Shown here piece by piece: positions 36,519 through 47,725 of a stretch of DNA of 64,000 bases. The notes under the pieces are model-generated. The model did not search any database and was not told where the DNA came from. It worked only from the letters and a program-made list of their open reading frames with translations. Positions within the stretch are counted from its first letter, which is position 1. Every line of letters begins with the position of its first letter. A program made the position numbers and the translations under genes. Source of the DNA: Phycomyces blakesleeanus NRRL 1555(-) (taxonomy: Eukaryota > Mucoromycota > Mucoromycetes > Mucorales > Phycomycetaceae); assembly GCF_001638985.1 (NCBI RefSeq), contig NW_017265152.1:252849-316848 (forward strand), read 5' to 3'.

Positions 36519-38503
36519 TTACTCTTCCATCCATTTAAAAGACCCCATCAACACATGACGGCGAGGAAGTCGTCCTGGGGAAGGAGATAGAATGGTCACC
36601 TTTTGTTTTTCTTCATCAACATCAGTACTAAAAATGAAATGTTTTATTAGTATTTTATCAAGAAACCATACATTTACACAAAAGTCAATGCTTTTTTTAC
36701 ATACATGTAAATGAAACCTGCAACATTACAATCCAGCAGTTTATTATCCGGAATATCATCCGGAGCGCTCAGAACAGCCATTATAGAATGAAGACACATG
36801 TCGAGATTCTCAACCTTGACCATCCTTGTCTCATTCTCAGTGCTATCCATGCCAATAGGTAATGCAGAAGAGGGAGCCATAGCTTCTCCAACTCGCCATA
36901 TACTGATATCGCTAAAATTCACCAACATCGAGTAAGGAGAAAGTTCGTATTTGGGTGTACCATAAAAGTATTCTTGAATTTTGCTACGTTGGAGCTGGGA
37001 CTTGAACTGGCGATCACGCTCAACTACACCCCCAGACTTGGTAAGCTTGGCGATCGCAATGTGAGACTTGTCTTTGAGAATTCGGGTCATATCACTGTAC
37101 AGACGTTCGTGGCCGAGTACAATAACCACATTAACTATGTAATAGTTTCGAATCTTTATTTTTATCCCAAAATTTGTATCAGATCCTACCTTCGAGCTCC
37201 CCAATAATATGCTGAATTAATTCGTAGCCAAGATGGTCAATAAGGCCAATAGTATCAATAATGTAACCAGATGTCTTGGTTTCATCATCTGTAGACATAC
37301 GGCTTTTGACCGCATTGGCTAAACGAGACACAATGAGTTTATAGAGCTTGACGTTCTCACTTGGATTTTCATAGCCATAATAATAAGCTAATGGGATCGT
37401 AGGTGCTCCCATATTGGCAGCTGTTGTAGCCGAAGATCCAAATCCTTCTTCAATATCAATGATGTGACTAATACATGTAGCTGTAACCGTTCCTGGCATG
37501 GTAATAGATCCCTTTTATATATGCAGTTATTAAGTATCATTTTACAAAATAATCCAGTTTTTATTATTTTTATTATTGCAATGACATGTATATATATATA
37601 TATTATTTACAGGAAAGCAAGTTAGCGAAAATCGAGTTTATAAATTTACCTCAGAAGTGTCCAAAGATACATAAATCGGCTTTTCGTTCTGGCGCAAGGC
37701 ATAGCTTACCAATGTTTTGCACAAAGATGTTTTACCAACATCGTGTGGGCCGATCACTAGTACCTATTTGAAGAATAAATTTCAATATGTCAGTCAATTG
37801 TTTCTGATATCGCTTTAAACAGCTTACACGTGGACCCCTCTCTCCATCTCGCTTAGCCTTTTCACGCATTTGCTGAATAGCCATATGTGCATTAAAGTAA
37901 CTAGTCATTGGAGTTTCGTTGGCTGTATATTCTACTAAAAACTGTCCCTTGACGTACGAATACAAAAGTCAAAGAAATAAATTCGTCTTTACATATCTTG
38001 GATACTCTATGCTATATCATTATATATGTGTACGAAAAGGATATCTCAATTTTACAGCCATGCCAAGTGTACACAGCAGCCTTTCGACCACTGAATGTAT
38101 AAGGTACATTCATTGCAAGTTCGGTACCAAAGATTTCGGCAGTACCTTTGAGAAGCTATATAATAATAACATGCAGACAAAGAAATAGATCGCAATGTTG
38201 AATTTAAGAAGTAAGAAAAGATTTATTAAGGATTCTTATATTTCTCTGAATCTAAAGAAAAAAACAAAGATTTAGATGTAGGCGTATTACCTTGATTTGG
38301 ACTTTAACATTGAAATCAACTTCGAATCGAAACTCGTGATCGGGATCCAGGTCAATGGTTCGCGTTGACTGTGCTTCTTCCTAAGGTTGTAAACGATGTT
38401 GAGAGATGTGTCATGCAAAAACTTTTTGGACTTTTCAAGGATACTAAGTGCATAGATAATGAAGAGAAATAGAGAGGAAAAAGATTCGACCTACTTTCTC
38501 CAT
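36519..38503 (-). CDS. CLP1: Clp1, polynucleotide 5'-hydroxyl kinase family, mRNA 3'-end processing factor
   Basis: Nuclear component of pre-mRNA cleavage factor IA/CFII; family members also act as RNA 5' kinases in tRNA splicing. Minus-strand exons: 38495-38503 (9 nt), 38291-38380, 38045-38155, 37828-37953, 37650-37763, 37190-37511, 36705-37134, 36519-36627; 436 aa. The N-terminal beta domain ends around the WHGCKIEVKGQF segment. The P-loop [13 protein letters not shown] lies at about residue 145. Family blocks [30 protein letters not shown] and [16 protein letters not shown] follow, then a C-terminal domain ending FKWMEE. The exon 3-4 junction can be closed in frame only with an AT-AC intron (37954-38044). 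The start lies 142 bp from the divergent PCID2 gene, suggesting a shared promoter. Confidence 0.95.
37954..38044 (-). other. U12-type AT-AC intron in CLP1
   Basis: On the minus strand this 91-nt intron begins ATATCCTTTT, a perfect match to the minor-spliceosome 5' consensus, and ends in AC. A branch-site-like TTTCTTTGAC has its branch A about 15 nt before the 3' end, inside the normal U12 spacing. No GT-AG or GC-AG choice keeps the frame: acceptors between the two exons either shift it or run into a stop. Splicing as AT-AC gives [16 protein letters not shown], which matches the family. Confidence 0.88.
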
Positions 38504-38645
38504 TATGGCTTTATCTACAAGAAGACGAAAAAGGAGAGGCTCAAAGAGTCTATTCTACTACGCGACAGTCACACGCTACTGCTTCTACTTCTGAAAGGAA
38601 GGTTTCATCTACCATCCGACTTTTAAGCATCTAATTGTTCGTGTC

Positions 38646-40260
38646 ATGAAATCTCTACAGCTATACGTGACAAAGATTTCCAATGCATCTGAAAAAGATA
38701 ACGGCAAACAACTTGCTGGTCTGTTCTCACTAAACGATCCCCATGTTCAAAATCTTTTCAAAAAATCATTTCACGTGAGCAACACCTTTATTCTCTTTTT
38801 AACATGTCTTATTAATAAAGAATACTATAATTGACTGTCTGAATGTAATGCAATTATCTGAAACTATATTCAGGATGATTTATTAGAGAGCATGTGTAAG
38901 CGGCTCGATGCTCCTTGGGATGACATGACAGCATCACATATACGAGCGGCCCTATATTTTGATCAAGGAGCTTATCTCGAGGCGTTTGATGCCCAAAAGG
39001 AAGTAGTCCAGTAAGTTATTTTTAGATGATACAGGAAAAAATAGAGCTTGTAAGAGGGTAAATATATCGATTTGCTTAACAATATACGTATATATATATA
39101 TATATTAAATAGATCATTTCAACGGTCCATGCCATCTCTCACTCGCTGGTGTCTGCCTATTCTTTACGTTATCAACAACGATCTCAGAAATATTGCATTA
39201 AAAGTAAGACTAGTTCATTGTATATTGAGTATATTTGTTTTTAGAGATAAACCAAGAAATCTATACCTTAGGCAGATGAAGACTCGACATTGACAGGTCA
39301 ACGAAAGAAATTGGAAGAAGCTGCCAATATTATTAGTAAATCCTTTACCTATTGCATTACGGATAGGCAAGTATAGTATAGTCCAAAAAATAATAATTGT
39401 ATATTGATGGGTACGGATATCAGAGGAGTGATGAGCAAATCCAAGAAGCATGGAACGTACCGTATGATTGGTATATTATTTCGTATATACTTTAAGGTAA
39501 AATGAAAATATTTTTATGTGTAATATATATATATATATATAAACTATAATACATATTTTTCTAACAACTCAAGACTTGCAAAAATCACAGCTCAAACAAA
39601 GAAACCTGTGCAAGAACATTCTACGAGCTCTCAAGGCAGCTGAAATGCCACCACTTCAAAGTTTTCCGAAAAGCGATCGAGTTACATTCCGATTCTATCT
39701 TGGAAAGTTGTATTTTCTCGAAGAAGATTACCCCAAGGCAAGATTAGCAAGTCGTGATGTCTACTTATAAACTAACAGTATAGTCATATTTCTACTGAAT
39801 CTTATAACTTTATTAGGCAGAGAATGAGTTAAGTCTGGCCTTTAGAGAATGTACAAAGGCTAGTCAAAGAAATAAAGAGTAAGTTCATTTATATTTCCAG
39901 CGACAAATAAATAAATAAATAAAGGCATCGATTTGTATATGTACATAATTATGATTATGTATAGATTAATTCTGGAAATTCTACTGCCAATTCGGTTGAT
40001 GCATGGAGTGGTACCAAAGCCTGAAGCCTTGGCACGATTCCCTCGTTTAGAACAATTGTATGGGCCTTTGACAGCTGCTATGAAGCGTGGAAATGTCAGG
40101 GAGTTTGATGAATGCCTAGTGACATCTGAGCAAGAATTGATTCGACAGGGAACATATCTTGCTGTTGAAAAAGCTCAAAGTATTGCTATGCGACAACTGT
40201 TTCGAAAAGTGTATGTACAAATAATAATTGTGTAATTTAATATATAGAATAATTAACATT

Positions 40261-40294
<34 letters not shown>

Positions 40295-40571
40295 GTAGGT
40301 TCATCATATTGGACTCAAACACACGTATACCAATTGCACTCTTCAAAAAAGCACTTGATTTTGTGGGTATGGATGTTGGTGTCGAGGAATGCGAGTGGAT
40401 GCTGGCCACGATGATTTACAAGGTAAATTTAACATTTCGTCTAACTCTATTATCTAAAAGGTTTATATGTCATAATAGGGATATATCAAAGGGTATCTTT
40501 CTCACGAAAAGTCATTCCTTGTGCTCAGTAAAGCTGATCCCTTCCCAGCCATAAACTCTTCTAGTGTATAA
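38646..40571 (+). CDS. PCID2: PCI-domain protein PCID2/Thp1 (CSN12-like), TREX-2 family
   Basis: Predicted subunit of the nuclear-pore TREX-2 mRNA-export complex or the related Csn12 protein. Exons: 38646-38774, 38874-39010, 39113-39203, 39272-39366, 39424-39496, 39591-39737, 39817-39878, 39965-40210, 40299-40422, 40479-40571; 398 aa. Family landmarks in order: TRWCLPILYVINNDLRNIALK, the SFTYCITDR segment, KKHGTYRMIGILFRIYFK, the TPR-like FYLGKLYFLEEDYPKA, LLPIRLMHGVVP, and the C-terminal winged helix with MLATMIYKGYIKGYLSHEK and FLVLSKADPFP. Introns 4 (39367-39423) and 6 (39738-39816) use GC donors (AG|GCAAGT and AG|GCAAGA); GT alternatives break the frame. Divergently paired with CLP1, another RNA-processing gene. 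Confidence 0.93.
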
Positions 40572-42931
40572 TGATATTCGCAATCGGTTGTTTTGATTTA
40601 TTGTTTATTTTAAATAACCCAAGTCTTAATTTATGTTTAATTTCTTATAAAAAATAAAGACACTTGGCTCCTAAATATAATAAGTAGGAATAAGGTAGAT
40701 TCCACCTTTTTCAACCCATAATATGACTTGTCGATCTCACAATAAAAAAGGTCATATTCAAATCTCTTGGAGCTCTTATCAGCTCCTTAACTATATTTCA
40801 TAATATATCCTTTATTTTTAAGTATATCAACTTTACTTCTTTTTAATTAATACCCTTGTTAAAACCACGAGGTTTCTATATGGTATTAATGATAACAAAA
40901 CTTTTTATGTTAGACTTGACCTTTTTTTTTTATAATCTTTAACCTGCTCGTTTATTATATTAGCATTGTTGCTATACAGACACAAGATAATATATTTTAA
41001 TAAAAGAGAAATGTTTATCTAGCTACTAATACACATTTATTAGAGTAAAGACTGAGCATGACTCTCAATAACCATTTGTTCTCTTAATATGAAATGAAGT
41101 AGCAAATGTAATTTATATAAAAAATAGGGTTTGATTTATAGTTTGTTAATGTAGCCGTTTGAGAATTGCTTTGTGATGTGTAATACCCTTTTGTTGAACG
41201 TCTTTACTTTTTTGATTGTTAGTGCGCATGTATGTACACCTAAATTCTAGTACCATAAGTGTGTCTCAAACCGTTCGTTTAGTGACAATTGAGCTGATTT
41301 GTATTTATTTACGTACATTTTGGGTTTTGGGCCAAGAAGTACATAAGAAAAAGTGAAAGTTAATACTTATTTAAACACCGCGCATAACTTTAGATTTTGT
41401 CTCTGCGTTAATGCATGAATTTGCAACTTTTGTATTTGTGCCATTAAGATATTAGCTTGCCCAAGCAACACCAGTATCTAATATCATGTGAATACTTTAG
41501 AAATTAGCCACAGAAAATTTCACTCAAGGGTCGGCTATAAATAAGAATACTTTCCTTTCGATTCTATATTTTCTTTTCTTTGCCATACTTCATATACTGG
41601 AATGTGATTGGCTGAGATGTCTTGAGAAGGGTAAGCATCCCCACTCGAGTTCATGTAATGGACGTCCTTGATGAATAGAGAACTCAATTTTCTATATTAA
41701 AGTAGAATATAATTGTTTTATTTAACAGTTTAAACTTTTCTGAGAAGTATTATATATAATAAAGCAGTGGAATTCAGTACGCAAATATTACGCTGTGTAT
41801 ACAGGGAAAATAAGTAGAAAAGCTAAAAGTCTCAGTTGATTTATCACTGTGAAACAACTATTATATAATCTGATCAAGTAAATTTATACAGAAGTCAACA
41901 TAATTAAGCAATGTTTTTAATAGTCTTGCATACTAAAAATTCTACAAATCTGATCTACTAAAATTGAAGCTGCTTATTTACCTGAGAACTCTACAAAAAA
42001 GCTGCACCACTTTTTTATTATTACTGTATATATAAATTTGTCTTTGTCGATAAATTATAAATAATTTCGTATGTTCTTCGTCTTCTTTTTTAATAAAGTA
42101 GGGGTGTGCAATTCACGAACATACTATAATGTATCAGTTAAGGTGAATACAAAGTGCTTTGATCTAGCTGTAAGCTAATTACGTAGGAAATATTAAATAA
42201 ATTAGAGAAGTTAAACAATACCACCCTTATACTTCCAGTTTTATGTAGAGAATTTTACGTATCACCAAACATAATTAGGTTTTGATCTATCACTTTTAAT
42301 TCAATTTATTTCAAGGAACCATTCTTGGAAACAGCTAGAACATTCTATATACAGATCTTTTTTTAAAAAAATGTAACATCATAGGCTTGTTAACTTATAT
42401 AGCTGACTTGAGTATTTTTGTGTATTTAATATTCATAACAGTATTTTATATAGCATAAAACTTTTAACTATATCTTTCTTTTATAGAAAAATAACTTGTG
42501 ATTACAAGGGTATTCAAGGGCTATATAAAGGCCACAAACTACTTGTATTGTAGGTCAGGGATCGAAGTTATATTCTATAAACATGGGTTTACGTGGGCTG
42601 TTTTATTCTCATCTATCACTTGCATGAACTTTTTTATTGTTATTAAATTGAAAGTGAGCACAGAAACGAACAATGGTAAAAATGCCGGTGCTCGGCTCAT
42701 CACAATAAAAAATAAAGAATATCGCACATTTATCCATAAAAAGCAAGTTACGTAACAGTCAAACGCCAACTATTGGACAGATTTTCGGTTATCTTCACCG
42801 TGCACGAAATGATCACGTGTAATATTGATTTTTGCTAAGCGACGTTTCCTTTAGCCCCTTTCTTTATTTATGCTGGGCAGCCATTCTTTTCTAATTATTT
42901 TCACCTGTCTAAAAAAGAAGCAACTAGAAAA
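40572..42931. other. Intergenic, 2.4 kb, with dispersed repeat copy B
   Basis: Holds repeat copy B (about 41100-41695), inverted relative to 4632-5195. Outside it the DNA is AT-rich. The open frame at 42498-42755 has no recognisable domain. Confidence 0.65.
41100..41695 (+). repeat. Dispersed non-coding repeat, copy B
   Basis: Reverse-complement partner of 4632-5195, with small indels (for example a CTTTTTCTTATG insertion near 41350). In this orientation a TATAAATA box lies at about 41535, preceded by GGTCGGC, and CT-rich DNA follows, resembling the promoter of an LTR. A TGTAGCCGTTTGAG sequence near 41150 could be a 5' terminus, but homology appears to extend slightly beyond it, so the ends are uncertain. 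Confidence 0.75.
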
Positions 42932-43792
42932 ATGAAGATCTTCGGAATCCTCGTGTTGAAGAAAGATGGCGATAAGGCCCAGATTATTGCATCGCATTAT
43001 GATTTGTCTAGTTTTGGATACTTCCAACGCGGCAGGTAAATTCAGAGACTTTACCTCATGGGTGCAGAATTGCTTACAGATGAGTAACCTCGGTTATCAT
43101 TAAAGTGTACAGGAATTTATGAACTTCTCATCGGTTACTATCGGTGAGCGTACCCCACCTGGAACGAGACAAAGCGTCGAGGGAGAAAGTAAGACAGTTG
43201 ATCACGAAATGCATGTATCACATCAACAAAACTAACTCATGATGATGACCGTGGGTAGACAATGTGGCTCATGTGTATAGCCATCCTCAGGGTATAGTTG
43301 GCGTAGTTATGTCAGACAAAGATTATCCTTCACGTGTTGCCTTTTCGTTGTTGAACCGAGTTACGGATGAATTCTTGGTGAAATACCCAAATGCCACTAG
43401 ACCAGTGAATTACACTGAGCTGGAAGGTTACGTAGTTCGATACCAGGACCCTAAAGAGGCTGATCCTCTAATGAAGGTTCAAAATGAGCTGGATGAGACT
43501 ACAGAAATTATGGTATATAAGATGATTATTGTTTTCTTTGCATCGATTGTGGAAAGATTAAATGTGGGCATTAAACACTGGTTTCATATAGCGCCAAACC
43601 ATTGACTCTGTGCTGAAACGCGGTGAAAAGGTAAGAAACCAAAAAGTTATTTATAAATCGTGCCGTTTACTAACGTTGATTTGTCTGTTTTAGTTGGATT
43701 CGTTGGTGGATCGTTCAGAGGCATTATCAAGTCAGTCCAAGATGTTCTATAAGACCGCCAAGAAAACCAATGCTTGTTGCGTAGTGATGTAA
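42932..43792 (+). CDS. YKT6: R-SNARE Ykt6
   Basis: Prenylated v-SNARE acting in ER-Golgi, endosome-vacuole and autophagosome fusion. Exons: 42932-43035, 43106-43188, 43259-43512, 43592-43630, 43694-43792; 192 aa, close to yeast Ykt6. The longin domain ([19 protein letters not shown]...) with [12 protein letters not shown] and [15 protein letters not shown] spans about residues 1-130. The SNARE motif includes [31 protein letters not shown] with the zero-layer Arg, and the chain ends CCVVM: Cys for palmitoylation followed by a CaaX box for prenylation. All introns are GT-AG. Nothing is missing. Confidence 0.97.
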
Positions 43793-44049
43793 AAGAGGAA
43801 AAACAGAGTACACGGGAGAGGACGATAACGAAAGATAATATTTCATAAGCTTCTTTGACTCCCAGCCCAAAAAAAAATCTCTATACATATATACATATTT
43901 CCAATAAACTGGTCAATTTCATTTTATTTTATTTTCACACCCTTTCCCTTTTCTCTTTCTTTCTCTCTTTATTTCATTTTTTTTTAAATTCATTTTTTCT
44001 TGCTTATTACAGCAACAGTAGCTATATTAAACAAAGCAAGAAATACAAG

Positions 44050-45946
44050 ATGCCACATGTTGATGTTGCCACTGCTGCTGCTAATGGCGAGTTGAGATGC
44101 TTAACAGAACTGATGCGTCATGGGAGTTTGGCAGACACCGCTTCTGCATTAACAGGACTCAGACCATTGCACCGAGCAGCATTTCGAGGCCACTTAGATG
44201 TGGTTCAGTACCTCATCAATGAAGCTGGATGTTTAGTGGACAGTGTAGACAAAGAAGGCGAAGTAAGACAACCATCGACGAGTGTCTCATCTCTCATTCG
44301 TGCAGACGGCGTTGCTCAAGGCAGCGTGTGCAGGACATTGGCCAGTTGTTGAATACCTGGTACGTGACGCTAAGGCCGACATTCATCACCAAGACCATGA
44401 TCGATGGACAGTTCTGCATAATGCATGTTCAAGTGGTCATGGTCCTATGGTTGAATTTCTAGTGGAACAAGGTGCAGATGTGAACATGCCTAATCGTATG
44501 GGCCACACTCCATTAAGTATGTTTTGTCAAGCACAGTACAGTAATTACAACTCATCATAAAATATGAACGTATAGTTAATGCTGCTTCGAGAGGACATGT
44601 ATCTATCGTGGAATATCTATTGGAAAAGGCCAAGGCCAACCCTTTATGGGTGAATTTATCGGGGGAAACTGCGTACGATGCCGCAGCTACCGCGCGTCAT
44701 TTTTATCTTTGTGAGATACTTGAGCAAAATGAGAAGGCGTGGTGGACAGGAAGTCGAGGTAGTACTGCTGATTTTGATGTCCGTCAGTGGCATCGTCTGG
44801 TGCCTGTGATTCTTTATGAGAACCAGCGAGCCCAGGCCTCCTTGATGGGTTTAGGGAAGCCTGTGTTTTCAGTGACTGCTCTTCACCGGTTAGATAAGTG
44901 TGGACCATGGAGTGTGCCGGGTGGTGGGCCGCAGAGTCCCGGACAAGTGGAGGTTCCGACCGGGTGGCGATGGGCAATGTCTGAGTGGGAAATAGATCAC
45001 TCAAAGCCGCGGATGGATAAAGAGGGATGGGAGTACGCCCGGACATTTGGTGCCTCTGATTGGTCAGCACAAGAACCGTCGTCAGGAACGCACTGGGTCA
45101 GACGGCGACGGTGGGCACGCATGATGAACCGTCTGGATATGGATCGACAAGACTCAGAGTCAGAGGAATGTCCCCAGTCTGTGTCAAATCCCCTGAGATG
45201 GCAGAAAGATGACGAAGTTCTAGAGTGCTGTTGCTGTGAGCGAGTGTTTGGATTCTTTCTCCGGAAACACCATTGTCGGCAAGTATTGAGTATTGAGTAT
45301 TGAGTATCAAGTATATATCTTTATATAGAAGTATATACTTTGATACAAAAATAGATATTCAAAGTGACTAATATTCAGTTTTTATTGTAGCCAATGTGGG
45401 ATGATCGTGTGTGACAAATGTTCTGGACAAAGGTGGCCTTTGAGCAGCCCTGTGCAGGTCCCCTATACTACGACAGTCAACAAGACACAGCAAGGGGGGT
45501 TGCAACGTGTGTGTGATCGATGCGCTTTGAAGCGTCAAAGTGTTTTAGTGGATTGTCCGGTGTGTGAAAATTCATTGTATGGTCTTGGAAAAGAGGAGAG
45601 AGAAAGACACTTGGAAGAGTGTTTGTCTACTGCCCAGAGACCTAAGCCTGGAGAGCATGTAGGCAAGTCTTTTTAAAACTGATAAAGTGGGAAACAACTA
45701 AATATCGCTGGCCTATATAGTCTACACACTTGAAGGCGGCCCATTGGTGGGAGAAGAGTGCGTGATCTGTCTAGAGGAGTTTGCAGTGGGTAAATAAGCT
45801 ACTAAATGCGTCAATGAGACATGCGATAAACCGTTCCTGTTATTTTAGGTGACACAGTAGCCAGGCTGAGTTGCTTGTGTTCCTATCATCGGCACTGCAT
45901 TCACGACTGGTTTGCTATTACGCTCGCCTGCCCAGTCCACGCCTAA
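44050..45946 (+). CDS. Ankyrin-DysF-FYVE-RING protein (predicted endosomal/vacuolar E3 ubiquitin ligase)
   Basis: Exons: 44050-44262, 44306-44516, 44576-45278, 45391-45662, 45721-45789, 45849-45946; 521 aa. Residues about 1-180 carry four ankyrin repeats (LRPLHRAAFRGHLDVVQYL, TALLKAACAGHW.., TVLHNACSSGHG.., INAASRGHVSIVEYL). Residues about 225-350 match the peroxin/dysferlin (DysF) module: VILYENQRA, WSVPG, GWRWAMSEWEID, KEGWEYARTF, HWVRRRRWARM. A FYVE-type finger follows (CCCCERVFGFFLRKHHCRQCG...CDKC) with the RKHHCR motif that binds phosphatidylinositol 3-phosphate. The C-terminus is a RING-H2-like finger, CVICLEEF...CLCSYHRHCIHDWF..CPVH, with the last ligand His as in Pib1-like FYVE-RING proteins. 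Introns 3 and 4 (45279-45390, 45663-45720) require GC donors. FYVE plus RING resembles yeast Pib1; the added ankyrin and DysF parts suggest a membrane-damage or cargo role, by inference. Confidence 0.9.
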
Positions 45947-46346
45947 TCTCCAAATGGCTCAGAGTGAGGGCATTCCCACCAAATTGTATAGCATTTATGC
46001 CTATTGCGTCACAAACCAAACCAAACCAAACCAAACCAACTTGCACAATTCCCCAATTTTCTCACTTCTCCTTTGCCTTTTCTCTCTTTCTCTCTTTCTC
46101 TTTCTCTCTTTGTTTGTTCTTTGTTTTGTACAATAGTATCCTTATCACTTGGCAAATGATGACTGCCTTTCAGTAGGTCATCTCTGCTCAACCGAATCTC
46201 ATCAAAAGAAAACCAATTAGCTTGCTCCTTTACAAGCCTACCTGATCGCCTTCCCTTCTAAGCCATGTCCGTTTCCCCCATCGTCTCTTGCCCGTTGGCA
46301 CATCTCTGAATCCCACACCTAATTATTTCTCCTTTTTTTTTTATCA
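45947..46346. other. Intergenic / kinase promoter
   Basis: Contains a short AACCA tandem (46015-46038) and a pyrimidine-rich (TCTCTTTC)n tract (46070-46110), typical promoter DNA. No gene. Confidence 0.55.
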
Positions 46347-47492
46347 ATGACTCCCGACGTCTCTGTTCTGATGCTCGACCGGATCATCGACGGCAATTAC
46401 CAACTACTCGAGGAACTCGGTCGAGGCTCCTACGGCTGTCTCTTCCTCGGACAATCTCTCGACACAAACCAATACGTAGCCGTCAAGGTCCTCAGCAAAG
46501 CTGGCCTCGATACAAACCAACGCACTCTCCAACAACTCGAAATCGATATTCAATCATCCCTACACCACCCCTATTTGCTTTCTATTCACCAAACAACCCA
46601 AGACGAAGACCATATATTTATGGTCATGGAACTCTGTGATCAAGGTGACCTCTTTGACTTCGTTATCCGCGACCCACTTAAGCTCTGTGACCAAAGCCTC
46701 GTCAAGACTCTCTTTGGCCAGATACTCCAAGCCATCGAACACATGCACTCCAACCACGTATACCACCGTGACATCAAGCTTGAAAATATTCTCCTCAAGT
46801 GTGATGATGATGATCAATATACCTGCAAAGTAGCCGACTTCGGTCTTGCTACCCGCGAGCGCCTTTCTCTTGAGTTTGGGTGTGGCTCAACCACCTACCT
46901 CGGACCCGAACACTTTGACGATGAAGATAATGGCGACGACGAAAAAGAAGCAGAAGAGTTTGTCCCTTATGATGCAGCTGCTTCTGACTGCTGGAGTCTC
47001 GGCATTCTCTTGATTGCTTTAATGTTTGGACGCAACCCATGGGAAGAAGCAACCACAATGGATCCATCCTATGCAGAATATATTCGCGACCCGCTCATGC
47101 TTGCCCATCTCTTCCCCACGCTATCTAACGGTTGCCTTGACTTTCTTATTTCTGTTCTCGACGTCCGACCTCAAGACCGTCCCTCAGTCAGTGCGATGCG
47201 AGCGGCATTTATGGCTCTTGAGAATCTATTCGAAGAAGAAGAGTTTGATGATGACCTTGCGCCAATCACAATTCCCACTGCCCTCAAGACCCAAAAAGCA
47301 AGCTTTGACTCGGCTATCTTCAGCGGTGGTGCAGGCTATGCGAGTGGATCGTGGTCCGACATGGTCGACGAGGAGAGCGAACCCCTGGACTATGATCCCT
47401 TTGAGAGTCCACTCGCCAGCTCATGTACCTCACTTGAGGAAGACACCGACATGTTTGTCCACAGCCAAGAAAAGGAGTCTTGGTGGCTATGA
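46347..47492 (+). CDS. Ser/Thr protein kinase, Ran1/Sks1/Vhs1 type
   Basis: Single-exon gene, 381 aa. The kinase domain covers about residues 15-300: glycine loop LGRGSYGCLFLG, VAVKVLSK (catalytic Lys), Glu in the alpha-C helix (LEIDIQSSL), hinge MVMELCDQGDLFDFV, catalytic loop YHRDIKLENIL, DFGLATRE, activation end CGSTTYLGPEHFDDED (GPE replaces APE), SDCWSLGILLIAL and RPS near the end. This fits the fungal Ran1/Pat1-Sks1-Vhs1 family, which controls nutrient response and entry to meiosis. The acidic insert after GPEHF is unusual. The C-terminal about 75 residues are acidic and disordered. Intronless and C-rich, unlike its intron-rich neighbours. The substrate cannot be told. Confidence 0.92.
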   Translation: MTPDVSVLMLDRIIDGNYQLLEELGRGSYGCLFLGQSLDTNQYVAVKVLSKAGLDTNQRTLQQLEIDIQSSLHHPYLLSIHQTTQDEDHIFMVMELCDQGDLFDFVIRDPLKLCDQSLVKTLFGQILQAIEHMHSNHVYHRDIKLENILLKCDDDDQYTCKVADFGLATRERLSLEFGCGSTTYLGPEHFDDEDNGDDEKEAEEFVPYDAAASDCWSLGILLIALMFGRNPWEEATTMDPSYAEYIRDPLMLAHLFPTLSNGCLDFLISVLDVRPQDRPSVSAMRAAFMALENLFEEEEFDDDLAPITIPTALKTQKASFDSAIFSGGAGYASGSWSDMVDEESEPLDYDPFESPLASSCTSLEEDTDMFVHSQEKESWWL

Positions 47493-47725
47493 TCAAGATG
47501 CCATACGACACAATTCCCTTTATGATACACACAGCCCTTTTTTTTTTACCCTTCCCATTCCTTCAACACCCCCTCCCCACTCATTCCTAAATCTTTTGTA
47601 TTGATCCCATTCGTCAACAATAAAGAAAAGAAAGAAAGAAACCTATTGTAAAATAAGTTTATTAAGTGTGTAGTGTATAGTTGTAGTTGTAGTTGTAGTA
47701 TATAAGTATAGTGTACATGTATGAA

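Noticed and set aside
40261..40294. CA then TA tandem repeat
   Set aside because: Microsatellite inside an intron, not a CRISPR or regulatory array.
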